Shown: in pieces, positions 6,901 to 14,323 of the stretch
How the letters are laid out: the number at the start of each line of letters is the position of its first letter
Numbering within the stretch: position 1 is the first letter of the stretch
Source: Nitrospirota bacterium
Lineage (GTDB): Bacteria > Nitrospirota > Nitrospiria > Nitrospirales > UBA8639
Length of the DNA: 41,277 nt
Assembly (NCBI GenBank): GCA_029864405.1
Contig: JAOTTP010000021.1
Span: 1 to 41,277 of the forward strand
Direction of reading: 5' to 3'
The notes under the pieces: generated by a model
Database searches by the model: none
Told to the model about the DNA's origin: nothing
Seen by the model: the letters and a program-made list of their open reading frames with translations, nothing else
Program-made: the position numbers and the translations under genes

Positions 6901-9057
6901 ATGAATCAAACGCATCGCACGTTGCCTGCAGAATTCCTTAATCTTTCTGAGTTAGCTCATAATGTTTGGTGGAGTTGGTCCCCAGAGGGCCGGACCGTTT
7001 TTTCACACTTCGATCCGACCTTGTGGCGCTTGACCCATCATGATCCTATGAAACAGCTGCAAGAAATTGATCCCAGCCGATTGGAAATTCTCCGGGAGGA
7101 TAGGGAGTTTATTCGGCGGTATCAGGCTGCCATGAAGGCATTTCATGAGTATATGGGAGCCAAGGATCACTGGTTCGGGACCACCTATCCGCAGTTGCAA
7201 GGTCGCACCATCGCCTATTTTTCGGCAGAGTTTGGATTGCATCGCTCCGTTCCGCTGTATAGCGGAGGATTGGGGATTCTGGCTGGAGATCATCTCAAAG
7301 AAGCCAGTGATCTTGGGATTCCGCTGGTGGCAGTGGGATTTATGTATAACCAGGCCTACTTCCGGCAGGTGATCGATGTCGATGGGTGGCAGGAAGCGGT
7401 GTATGAGTCGGTTGATCAAATGGCGATGCCGATTAATTTGGCGCGGACGCCAGCCGGTGATTTAGCAAAGGTTCAAGTCCGATTAGGGAGCCGAATGGTC
7501 ACGTGTGTGATTTGGCAGATCCAAGTGGGACGCGTCTCGTTATACCTCTTGGATACCGATACACCGGAAAATTCACCAGAGGATCGTCATCTGACCGCTC
7601 GACTCTATGGGGGAGACCATCGCACACGGCTCTGTCAGGAGTTGTTGTTGGGCATAGGCGGGGTGCGTGCCTTACGTGCGGTGGGGCATGATCCTCACGT
7701 CTGGCATGCCAATGAAGGGCATCCTGCCTTTTTTCTGGTCGAACGGATCAGGGAACTGGTTCAGCAAGGGCTGTCCTTGTCCGAGGCGGCCGCTCAGGTT
7801 CGCCGGAGTACGGTTTTTACGACCCATACGCCTGTCCCTGCCGGTCACGATGTCTTTTCGGCAGACCTCATTCGCGAACATTGCCAATGGTGGTGGGAGG
7901 ATCTAGGACTCACGCAGGAAGATTTCATGGCGTTGGGTCGTCATCCGGAATTATCACCGGATCAATTCCATATGACGACATTGCCTATCCGTCTGGCCTC
8001 GTTCATTAATGGCGTGAGCCGTGAACATGAGCAGGTCTCAAAAAAGATGTTCCATGTCCTGTGGCCGGAGCGGCCGCTGCATGACGTGCCCATTCACAGC
8101 GTCACCAATGGGGTGCATGTGCCAACGTGGGTTGCCAAGGAAATGGATGTGTTGTATCAAAAATATCTTGGACCCGACTGGCGGGAACGCTGTGATGATC
8201 CTATCCTATGGCAGGGTATTGAGGCGGTGCCGGATGAGAAATTATGGGAGGTTCGGCAATTTCTGAAACGAAAGCTGCTGATCTTTATCCGTCAGCGCGC
8301 TCGAATAGGATGGATGGATGGGACGATGGAGCCAATCCAAGTGTTGGCAAGTGGGGCCCTGCTTGAGCCGCATTCGTTGACCCTGGGTTTTGCCAGGCGA
8401 TTTGCCACCTATAAACGGGCCACGTTGTTGTTTTCAGACCTGGACCGGCTGAAAAAGATCCTGCTCAATCCCTGGCGGCCTGTTCAAATTATTTTTGCCG
8501 GAAAATCTCATCCCGCTGACCACGCCGGGCGCGAACTCATCCATCGTATTTATCAATTCGCCAAAGCGCATCATCTTGGGGGACATATTGCGTTTGTCGA
8601 AGATTATGACATGCATGTGGCCAAATTTTTGGTGCAAGGGGTGGATGTGTGGCTTAATAACCCTCGCCCTCCGTTGGAGGCTAGTGGGACGAGCGGGCAG
8701 AAAGCCGCCTTAAATGGCGTGCCCAACTTGAGCGTGTTAGATGGGTGGTGGAAGGAAGGCTATGATGGAAGTAATGGCTGGGCAGTGCCTCTTCCTGAAG
8801 AGCCCCTTGGCGATGGAGCGCAGGATGCACTGGATATGGCCGGTCTCTATGCCGTTCTTGAAAACGACGTGATTCCGTTGTATTACGACCGGGGCCTTGA
8901 TGGCGTTCCGCATGGGTGGTGCACTGTCGTCAAAAATTCTATTCGGACGTCTGCTCCACGGTTCAGTGCCCGTCGCATGCTCAAAGAATATGTGAATCGC
9001 GCGTATACGCCGTTGTTTTCGGATGAAGTGAAGGCACAAAACGAAAAGCTGGCCTGA
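6901..9057 (+). CDS. glgP: Alpha-glucan (glycogen) phosphorylase, DUF3417 type
   Basis: Cytoplasmic GT35 enzyme that releases glucose-1-phosphate from glycogen or maltodextrin using phosphate and pyridoxal phosphate. The N-terminus (FLNLSELAHNVWWSWSPEGR, about 12-31) is the DUF3417 domain that marks the shorter bacterial/archaeal phosphorylase branch; at 718 residues it is shorter than E. coli GlgP/MalP. The active-site stretch EASGTSGQKAALNG is present, with K601 at the position of the cofactor lysine. Glycine-rich YSGGLGILAGDHLKEASDLG (about 120-139) matches the substrate-binding N-domain, and THTPVPAGHDVF the conserved His region. No Shine-Dalgarno sequence is obvious before the ATG at 6901. 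No glycogen synthase or branching enzyme is adjacent, so it is an isolated member of the storage pathway here. Confidence 0.95.
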   Translation: MNQTHRTLPAEFLNLSELAHNVWWSWSPEGRTVFSHFDPTLWRLTHHDPMKQLQEIDPSRLEILREDREFIRRYQAAMKAFHEYMGAKDHWFGTTYPQLQGRTIAYFSAEFGLHRSVPLYSGGLGILAGDHLKEASDLGIPLVAVGFMYNQAYFRQVIDVDGWQEAVYESVDQMAMPINLARTPAGDLAKVQVRLGSRMVTCVIWQIQVGRVSLYLLDTDTPENSPEDRHLTARLYGGDHRTRLCQELLLGIGGVRALRAVGHDPHVWHANEGHPAFFLVERIRELVQQGLSLSEAAAQVRRSTVFTTHTPVPAGHDVFSADLIREHCQWWWEDLGLTQEDFMALGRHPELSPDQFHMTTLPIRLASFINGVSREHEQVSKKMFHVLWPERPLHDVPIHSVTNGVHVPTWVAKEMDVLYQKYLGPDWRERCDDPILWQGIEAVPDEKLWEVRQFLKRKLLIFIRQRARIGWMDGTMEPIQVLASGALLEPHSLTLGFARRFATYKRATLLFSDLDRLKKILLNPWRPVQIIFAGKSHPADHAGRELIHRIYQFAKAHHLGGHIAFVEDYDMHVAKFLVQGVDVWLNNPRPPLEASGTSGQKAALNGVPNLSVLDGWWKEGYDGSNGWAVPLPEEPLGDGAQDALDMAGLYAVLENDVIPLYYDRGLDGVPHGWCTVVKNSIRTSAPRFSARRMLKEYVNRAYTPLFSDEVKAQNEKLA

Positions 9058-9269
9058 ATCTATTGGCATGTCTAAAGTATTTGGGGCCGATGCGGGGTAG
9101 GCTGACTCCGTGAGCCGGAGGCTATGGGGCACCCAGTATCACGGTTGTACCTTCCGCGATGCAGTGATAACATCGATTGAAGTAGGGTGCGGCATCCCCT
9201 GTCTCATCGTTTTCTCCACAATCGAAACTTTTTTCCTTCCAGTCTTGTGGATGGAGTGAGAAAGGTTCT

Positions 9270-9323
9270 ATGTCCATTCAACGAGGAGCGGGGTTCATTC
9301 TGAACCGGCGAGGTCTTCTATGA
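9270..9323 (+). CDS. 17-codon upstream ORF overlapping the next start (ATGA)
   Basis: A 17-residue ORF starts at ATG 9270 behind GAGAAAGG (4-base spacing) and ends at TGA 9321-9323, which overlaps the ATG (9320-9322) of the following gene in an ATGA arrangement. Such an overlap would couple translation of the membrane-anchored protein to this short leader. The peptide (basic, Arg-rich) shows no recognised motif. It could be chance; only position and ribosome binding site support it. Confidence 0.35.
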   Translation: MSIQRGAGFILNRRGLL

Positions 9324-9745
9324 AAATCTTACGAATGTTGATCCTGCTCGGTATTGTATTTGGATTGGGCTATTACACGGGGCAAAAACCGGATGTCGTG
9401 AAGCAACGATTGCGGGATTTGTCTGGGCAGGTCTTGGAGAACACGATTGGATATGATCAGGACACCAATTTGCAGCGACAAATGTTGGCAGCAAAAGACG
9501 GATTTTTGGAAGGGCGGGCGTATTTGTTAGATCATCATTTCGAAGAAGCTTCAGGAGAGTTTGAACGCGCGCTTCACCATTTAGATCAAGCGGTTGAGTT
9601 AGACCCTCAAGGCCCCTTGGCTCAAAAAATTCAAATAGTTAAACAGAAGGTTCGAGAGGCTCAGCAAAGCCTGGCTCAAGGCCATAACCTTCCTCCTCAT
9701 GTGTTGGACGAACTTCGTCAAGAGTTGCAATCCGTTATGCCTTGA
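9320..9745 (+). CDS. Small membrane-anchored helical protein
   Basis: This 141-residue protein has one N-terminal membrane segment or uncleaved signal (MKILRMLILLGIVFGLGYYTG, 1-21). A mostly helical periplasmic part follows, in which residues about 50-115 resemble one TPR-like helix pair (GFLEGRAYLLDHHFEEASGEFERALHHL, then AVELDPQGPLA). I do not recognise a named family. It is a bitopic inner-membrane protein by prediction, with the helical domain outside. An AGGT at 9311-9314 gives a modest ribosome binding site, and the short upstream ORF may feed ribosomes to it. The gene sits alone between glgP and a convergent HEAT-repeat gene. Confidence 0.8.
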   Translation: MKILRMLILLGIVFGLGYYTGQKPDVVKQRLRDLSGQVLENTIGYDQDTNLQRQMLAAKDGFLEGRAYLLDHHFEEASGEFERALHHLDQAVELDPQGPLAQKIQIVKQKVREAQQSLAQGHNLPPHVLDELRQELQSVMP

Positions 9746-9892
9746 TCAAGTCGTTCAATTAGCCAGCCAGTTGCGTTCTTTGTTTCTTCCCGTGCTCTCT
9801 TATCCGGATTTGTTTACGTCTGGCCATCCTTTCGATGATACCCCATGTCGAATTTTAGAGAGGTCGGGAAGGAGTGAGAGGACTCATCTCAT

Positions 9893-9929
9893 AAAAAGAC
9901 CCCTCAATTGTCCATGCAATTGAGGGGTC
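9893..9929 (-). terminator. Rho-independent terminator of the HEAT-repeat unit
   Basis: GACCCCTCAATTG and CAATTGAGGGGTC (9898-9910 and 9917-9929) form a perfect 13-bp stem with a 6-base loop. On the minus strand the stem is followed by TTTTTAT. It lies 34 bases beyond the stop codon at 9963. The plus-strand side has no T-run, so the main direction is minus. Confidence 0.92.
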
Positions 9930-9962
9930 TGGGATATTTAACCCATGTTGGTTAATCAGGAA

Positions 9963-10832
9963 TTAAGCCGTGACGGCCTGCTTTTTCCAGGCTGCCAACA
10001 TGCGTTCGATTCGTAAGCGGACAACCAGGTCTGGATCTTTGATCAAGGGTTTGATCGCCTCACGGCCACGAGGATCTCCAATTTTTTCTAACGCGGCTGC
10101 TGATGAGAGTCGGATAAACCAGTCAGGGTCCTGCAATCGTTCGATCAATAAATCAACGCTACTGGAATCCTTAATCTCTCCTAGAGCGAGAATGGCCTGT
10201 TTTCTGATAACTTCGTCTTGATTCTTCAGACATTCGAGTAATCGTCCAACAGCCGGTTGTCCAAGTTCTGCAAGCGCCCAGGTGGCATCGTCTTTAAACT
10301 CATCATTGTGAAGCATCGAAATTAACGGATCAAGGACGCGTTCATCGTTGATCTTCCCCAGCACTTTAATCACTGATTTCCGAGCATCGTAGTCTCGTAT
10401 ATAGCGGAGTAGCAGTTCCACTGCTGGCGAGCCAATCATGGCGATGGATTCAACTGCGGCGTCTCGAACCTGCCAATCTCCGTCTCGAAGGCATCGAACC
10501 AGAGGCTCGACGCAGCGTTCATCACCCATTTCGCCCAGGGTAATTACTGCTTCGCGTCGGACGACCCATTCGGAGTCATTCAAGAGATCGATCTGAATAT
10601 CGATTTCATCTTTGACCTGCTCTTCGACCAACTCCTCTTCTTGTTCTTCGCCTGCTTCGGTTTCAGCAGAAGCGACGGTGTCTGTTGTTTCTTCATCAGC
10701 TTCCGCCGTGATGGCTTCTGAGACTTCATCTACTAGCTTGTCTTGCGGCAAGGTTTTTTTGCCTTCCAACGAGACAAACTCCTCCGTTTTATCTGAAAAT
10801 GCATCATCGATATTTTTTTGGTCGTCCTGCAT
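9963..10832 (-). CDS. HEAT-repeat protein with acidic N-terminus
   Basis: The first 80 of 289 residues are strongly acidic and probably disordered (Glu/Asp/Thr/Ala-rich). Residues about 80-285 consist of roughly seven HEAT/PBS-lyase-type repeats of about 31 residues, each with a pattern such as WVVRREAVITLGEMGDERCVEPLV. HEAT arrays form curved helical scaffolds that bind partner proteins. The 'PBS lyase' label in databases refers only to the repeat type and does not imply phycobilisome chemistry. There is no signal peptide, so it should be cytoplasmic. GGAGG lies nine bases before the ATG. A 67-residue basic protein is encoded 44 bases upstream on the same strand; acidic tail and basic neighbour might interact, which is speculation. 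The unit ends at the terminator at 9893-9929. Confidence 0.9.
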   Translation of the reverse strand: MQDDQKNIDDAFSDKTEEFVSLEGKKTLPQDKLVDEVSEAITAEADEETTDTVASAETEAGEEQEEELVEEQVKDEIDIQIDLLNDSEWVVRREAVITLGEMGDERCVEPLVRCLRDGDWQVRDAAVESIAMIGSPAVELLLRYIRDYDARKSVIKVLGKINDERVLDPLISMLHNDEFKDDATWALAELGQPAVGRLLECLKNQDEVIRKQAILALGEIKDSSSVDLLIERLQDPDWFIRLSSAAALEKIGDPRGREAIKPLIKDPDLVVRLRIERMLAAWKKQAVTA

Positions 10833-10876
10833 GCCTCAATTCCTCCAAATTCTTTTCAGACTCGATCTGCAGATTT

Positions 10877-11080
10877 TTATGCCTCTGCCACGGCTTTCTT
10901 GGACTTTCGCTGTTCCTCGCGCCGTTTGGCTGTTCGGACCTTTCGTTGTACTCGTCGTAACCGTTTTCGCAATGACCGTATGGTTAAATCTCCCTCAGGA
11001 TTATCACTACTTGCTAGGGATTTGGTGACCTTGGTTTTTAGAGACATGGCGTCTTCCTGAAGTGATCGTCGTTTGGCCAT
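10877..11080 (-). CDS. Small basic conserved protein
   Basis: The protein has 67 residues and is very basic. The C-terminal half (RSLRKRLRRVQRKVRTAKRREEQRKSKK has the main Arg/Lys run at about 35-62) should form one long charged helix. It is likely to bind nucleic acid or an acidic partner, but no family is recognised. A GGAG is found about 11 bases before the ATG, and a TTGACA/TAGACT promoter lies 70-100 bases upstream. It shares strand and probably transcript with the HEAT-repeat gene. Coding status is supported by promoter, position and terminator of the unit rather than by similarity. Confidence 0.65.
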   Translation of the reverse strand: MAKRRSLQEDAMSLKTKVTKSLASSDNPEGDLTIRSLRKRLRRVQRKVRTAKRREEQRKSKKAVAEA

Positions 11081-11149
11081 ATGACAATGCTCTCCTTCTC
11101 TAGAAATTTGATTGACGAATAGTGGTATGGGTGGCCTTCTACCAAGTTG

Positions 11150-11179
11150 AGTCTAGTCAAGCGATTTGAATGGTGTCAA
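11150..11179 (-). promoter_or_regulatory. Promoter for the basic protein/HEAT unit
   Basis: On the minus strand TTGACA (11174-11179) and TAGACT (11150-11155) are 18 bases apart. The start of the 67-residue ORF lies about 70 bases downstream. Confidence 0.65.
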
Positions 11180-11220
11180 CGGGGAAACGCCATTCTTGGT
11201 AGGGACTAAGGTTTTTTTCA

Positions 11221-11260
11221 AAAAAAAACCCCCAGCCGGACTGAGCCCGGCGGGGGGTTT
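11221..11260 (-). terminator. Rho-independent terminator of the cytochrome c gene
   Basis: On the minus strand, AACCCCC-C-GCCGG pairs with CCGGC-T-GGGGGTT (one mismatch, loop about 7 bases), followed by a run of at least eight T. It is placed just after the cytochrome stop codon at 11284. Confidence 0.92.
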
Positions 11261-11283
11261 TCACGAAGATCACGAATATTTAG

Positions 11284-11745
11284 TTATTCTTTACAGAAAC
11301 TTCTTTCGTAAGCAATGACCTTCCAGGCTTCTTCTTCACTGATGGTGGTTGGGACCATGGGAACCATCCCTGTGCCCGGGCTACCATTCTTGATCACCCA
11401 CATGAGTTCGCCATCTTTCCGTTTCTTGTGGAATTTGCAATTGGTAAAATCCCGTGGCCCCGGGTTTAAGACGGCTCCTGCCGGCCCTTGGCCATTGCCA
11501 TCTTTGCCATGGCAGTTCACGCAGGTCCCTTTTCCCTCAAACAAGGCTTTGCCTTCCGCCACAATCTCTGGCGAAGCAGCTTCTGCTTTCTCGTATATGG
11601 GGGACTTGTCTTTTTTAGCTTCACTACGTTTATCAGCCGGAACGCGGGCTGGAAGTGGATCTTTTTCTGGTCCGGCAATGGCCAAGCCAGTGGTCAAAAA
11701 CATGGCGGCGGTTAAGGTTCCAAGCACTTTCATCGAAAACGTCAT
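11284..11745 (-). CDS. Periplasmic monohaem c-type cytochrome
   Basis: This 153-residue exported electron carrier has a Sec signal at about 1-24 (MKVLGTLTAAMFLTTGLAIAG) and a linker rich in Lys/Asp/Ala. The class I cytochrome c domain follows, with haem attachment CVNCH at 75-79 and the distal methionine in GTGMVPMVP (M127 or M130). The spacer 'GKDGNGQGPAGAVLNPGPRDF' and 'KNGSPGTGMVPM' are typical of small cytochromes in respiratory chains. AGGAGG lies five bases before the ATG at 11743-11745; a second ATG four codons in is possible. The gene has its own promoter (11888-11917) and terminator (11221-11260), so it is an independent unit. Its redox partners are not in the window. Confidence 0.93.
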   Translation of the reverse strand: MTFSMKVLGTLTAAMFLTTGLAIAGPEKDPLPARVPADKRSEAKKDKSPIYEKAEAASPEIVAEGKALFEGKGTCVNCHGKDGNGQGPAGAVLNPGPRDFTNCKFHKKRKDGELMWVIKNGSPGTGMVPMVPTTISEEEAWKVIAYERSFCKE

Positions 11746-11792
11746 GTAAGCCTCCTAGGTTAAACAGAATTGATAAGACCGTAAAAACCACT

Positions 11793-11820
11793 GGGAGCAT
11801 TATCGCTCCCTTTTCCTTTT
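11793..11820 (+). terminator. Hairpin with T-tract in the cytochrome leader (plus-strand terminator form)
   Basis: GGGAGC (11793-11798) pairs with GCTCCC (11805-11810) around ATTATC, followed by TTTTCCTTTTTT on the plus strand. There is no plus-strand gene before it, so it could stop antisense transcription over the cytochrome gene. On the minus strand the hairpin lies in the cytochrome 5' leader and could affect mRNA stability. Confidence 0.45.
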
Positions 11821-11887
11821 TTCTTGGTTGGTGTCGTTTGAAGGGCAGTGACCTGAAGAGGGGTCCCTAAGCCACCCAAACCTTTTT

Positions 11888-11917
11888 ATCATATCAATCG
11901 GTTTTTTGACCTGTCAA
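11888..11917 (-). promoter_or_regulatory. Promoter of the cytochrome c gene
   Basis: On the minus strand TTGACA (11912-11917) and TATGAT (11888-11893) are separated by 18 bases. The resulting leader would be about 135 bases and contains the 11793-11810 hairpin. Confidence 0.7.
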
Positions 11918-11951
11918 GAAAGGGAAAAGAGTTATTCAAGACAGAGCATGT

Positions 11952-12419
11952 TTATGTCTTTCTGAATGGTCCCCGGCCATGGCGTTCAAATGGAAGAGGA
12001 AGGAGATCCTGGAGGTAGTACCCTTTAACCGTGCCTTGTTCTTCGACAACAATTCTGAGCTTTGGCGCAAATTCCCACAGAAGTTGGCGGCAGGTTCCGC
12101 ATGGCAATAAGGGTATGGGGCCTTCGCACGCAATGGCCAGTGCGACAAACTCACGGGCTCCTTCGGAAAGGGCTTTGAAGAGAGCGACCCGTTCGGCACA
12201 GACCCCCAGATAGACCGGACTTTCAATGTTGCATCCCGTAAAGACTTTTGCATCGCGGCCTAAGATGGCCGCTCCCACTCGAAAATTGGAGGAGGGTGCA
12301 ATGGCCCGGACTAAAGCTTTCCTAGCTTTGTCCAGTAAATGAGGGGCTTGCAACTGAATCGAAAACTTGGTCGGCGAGGGGAGGGGTGGATTAGGTGGAG
12401 CCATAATGGTTCGTTTCAT
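11952..12419 (-). CDS. cdd: Cytidine deaminase
   Basis: Zinc enzyme that hydrolytically deaminates cytidine and deoxycytidine to uridine and deoxyuridine in pyrimidine salvage. In 155 residues, the catalytic CAE motif (GVCAERVALF, C74-E76) and the second zinc pair PCGTCRQ (C107, C110) are intact, and the substrate loop FRVGAAILGRDAKVFTGCNIES (about 46-67) matches the homotetrameric bacterial type. The start ATG at 12417-12419 lies only four bases after the rodZ stop codon (12424), so expression probably depends on the upstream genes; an ATG five codons later is an alternative. The first 20 residues are Pro-rich and not part of the usual domain. It is the last gene of the long minus-strand run. 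Confidence 0.95.
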   Translation of the reverse strand: MKRTIMAPPNPPLPSPTKFSIQLQAPHLLDKARKALVRAIAPSSNFRVGAAILGRDAKVFTGCNIESPVYLGVCAERVALFKALSEGAREFVALAIACEGPIPLLPCGTCRQLLWEFAPKLRIVVEEQGTVKGYYLQDLLPLPFERHGRGPFRKT

Positions 12420-12423
12420 ACCA

Positions 12424-13296
12424 TTAGGGTTTCAAGCGAATGTTTCGGACCACCTGACCCGGTTTTCCAAATGGACCTTGTGATTCTCCATTGAGCCGGA
12501 TGACCACACCGGCAGCATTGCCTAACGTGAGCAAGTATTGTGTATTCGCTTTCCAGGTGATCTGTTGTCCAGGTTGTAATAAGGCCTCGTGTGGAGCTTG
12601 GTCATCAGACTGCACCACCACCCAGGTCAGTTGTGTGGCTTCGATTTCTAGGACCAGTGATCCGCCTGGCCCTGCGGCCTTTTCAGGGACGGGGGAAATA
12701 GGGAAGCTAGGTAATAAGGGTTGAGGTTCGGGGGTGGGCGGTGAAGGCGCAATGGCAGAGGAAGGTGAAGAGGGCCGTGGTATGGTCTCGACAGGGGCTT
12801 CTGGTGAGACGCTGGCGGGTGATTCTTCAAGGGAGGGCGTAGGTTCCAGTATGGCTTCCTCCTCTTTTTCATTGATTCGTAAGGGAGTTTCGGATTCAGG
12901 TGTGGGTGGGAGGATTTCTTGTTGTTCAGGTAACAGATAAAAGAGTACTCCTCCGATGACCAGAAAAAGAATGACAACAAGATTCCAATTGAATCGTTTG
13001 CGATGGGCTGCTTGTAATGTGACCTGGACGTGCTGTTGTTCTTCTTGGGTGCGATCATAAAAATTGCTGGATGAGGTCAGGAAAAGCTGAAGGGCCTCAT
13101 CTTCATCCAGTCCCAACGAACGTGCATAAGACCGCACAAATCCTTTGGCGAATACTTTGGCCGGAAGGCTTGCGAAATCCTCTTCCTCAAGCGCTTGAAG
13201 ATGGCGCTGTTGAATGCGAGTTCTGGAAGCGATCTGCTCCAAGGACAAGCCTTGTCGTTCCCGAGTCTGTTGGAATAATCCACCAAGAGTTTCCAT
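12424..13296 (-). CDS. rodZ: RodZ-like helix-turn-helix membrane protein
   Basis: RodZ links the MreB cytoskeleton to the wall-elongation machinery in the inner membrane. The 290-residue protein has the full family order: Cro/C1-type HTH at about 4-70 (LGGLFQQTRERQGLSLEQIA...IQQRHLQALEEEDF), basic juxtamembrane stretch HRKRFNW, one membrane helix about 104-122, a long Pro/Ser/Glu linker about 125-220 and the periplasmic DUF4115 domain (about 225-290, LVLEIEATQLTWVVVQSDD). I start at the ATG 13294-13296 because family members begin METLG-like immediately before the HTH; in-frame upstream starts (ATG 13335, GTG 13362) would add 13-22 non-conserved residues. An AGGA eight bases upstream is a weak ribosome binding site. 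It lies directly before cdd. Confidence 0.85.
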   Translation of the reverse strand: METLGGLFQQTRERQGLSLEQIASRTRIQQRHLQALEEEDFASLPAKVFAKGFVRSYARSLGLDEDEALQLFLTSSSNFYDRTQEEQQHVQVTLQAAHRKRFNWNLVVILFLVIGGVLFYLLPEQQEILPPTPESETPLRINEKEEEAILEPTPSLEESPASVSPEAPVETIPRPSSPSSAIAPSPPTPEPQPLLPSFPISPVPEKAAGPGGSLVLEIEATQLTWVVVQSDDQAPHEALLQPGQQITWKANTQYLLTLGNAAGVVIRLNGESQGPFGKPGQVVRNIRLKP

Positions 13297-13402
13297 GGCG
13301 TTATCCTGAATGAGGAAGGCCTTTCCGGTATTCATGTTGATTGAATTGCCATGAGAAAACACACGTCATGTGGCCAAGGTGTGCGTAGCGCAATCCTGAG
13401 GC

Positions 13403-14317
13403 CTATGACAAATCCTCAAAATGAGTCAGATGTTTGAAGGATGTATATCGTTCATCAATGTCTTCACGGGTCAAATGCCTGAGTCGGTCTAGGCTAAATT
13501 CCTCCACATTGAAAGAGGCCATGACACTCCCAAAAATAATGGCCTGTCGAAGCCCAGCTTCTGAGTAATTTTCTGTGGCGGAGAGGTACCCCATAAAGCC
13601 TCCGGCAAAGGTGTCGCCTGCGCCGGTTGGATCTTTTACCGCTTCCAGCGGATAGGCTGGCGCCCCAAAAATTCCCTGCTGATGAAACATCAAGACCCCA
13701 TATTCTCCGCGTTTAATGATCAGGGTTTTTGGGCCACGCGATAAGATCCGTTTCGCCACTTGTACGAGGTTGGCGTCGTCGCCCAACGCGCGGGCTTCCC
13801 CGTCATTGATGACGAGGATATCGATATGTTCGAGGACTTTCCATAATGCGTCCCGTTTCCCCTCAATCCAAAAGTTCATGGTATCGCAGGCCACGATGGA
13901 TGGCCGTTTCACTTGATTCAAGACATCCAGTTGTAACTCGGGATCAATATTGCCCAGAAACAAGGCGGATGGCGTGGTATAGCTGGCAGGAATTTTCGGC
14001 CGAAACGTTTCTAGAACATTGAGATGTGTTTCCAGGGTTTGGGCTTCGTTGAGTTGGTAGGAATATTCTCCTCGCCATCGGAACGTTTTGCCAGGCCGTT
14101 GCTCTAAACCGTCCAGGTTGATGCCTCGACTACGCAGAAAATCAAGATGTTCATTTGGAAAATCTTCGCCAACGACGGCAATGAGATTCACGTCTGTGAA
14201 AAAACTGGCCGAAGTGGAAAAATACGTGGCGGATCCTCCCAGCACATTCGAGGCTTCGCCAAAGGGTGTTCGTACAGAATCAAAGGCCACGGACCCTACA
14301 ACTAATAAATTTCCCAT
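13403..14317 (-). CDS. PfkB/ribokinase-family sugar or nucleoside kinase
   Basis: This 304-residue cytoplasmic kinase uses ATP to phosphorylate a sugar-like hydroxyl. The PfkB signature 2 is complete at 229-240 (DPTGAGDTFAGG), with D235 as catalytic base, and the N-terminal GGSATYFSTSASFF (about 27-40) matches signature 1. The substrate cannot be read from the sequence. It starts six bases after the stop of mtnP on the same strand, and the close pairing suggests a related purine or methylthioribose salvage step, for example on adenosine or a ribose derivative. That is inference from neighbourhood. No strong Shine-Dalgarno sequence is seen, consistent with coupling to mtnP. Confidence 0.88.
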   Translation of the reverse strand: MGNLLVVGSVAFDSVRTPFGEASNVLGGSATYFSTSASFFTDVNLIAVVGEDFPNEHLDFLRSRGINLDGLEQRPGKTFRWRGEYSYQLNEAQTLETHLNVLETFRPKIPASYTTPSALFLGNIDPELQLDVLNQVKRPSIVACDTMNFWIEGKRDALWKVLEHIDILVINDGEARALGDDANLVQVAKRILSRGPKTLIIKRGEYGVLMFHQQGIFGAPAYPLEAVKDPTGAGDTFAGGFMGYLSATENYSEAGLRQAIIFGSVMASFNVEEFSLDRLRHLTREDIDERYTSFKHLTHFEDLS

Positions 14318-14323
14318 AATGAC

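Noticed and set aside
9963-10832. Phycobilisome lyase function for the HEAT protein
   Set aside because: The PBS-lyase label describes only the repeat type; nothing else in the window relates to phycobilisomes.
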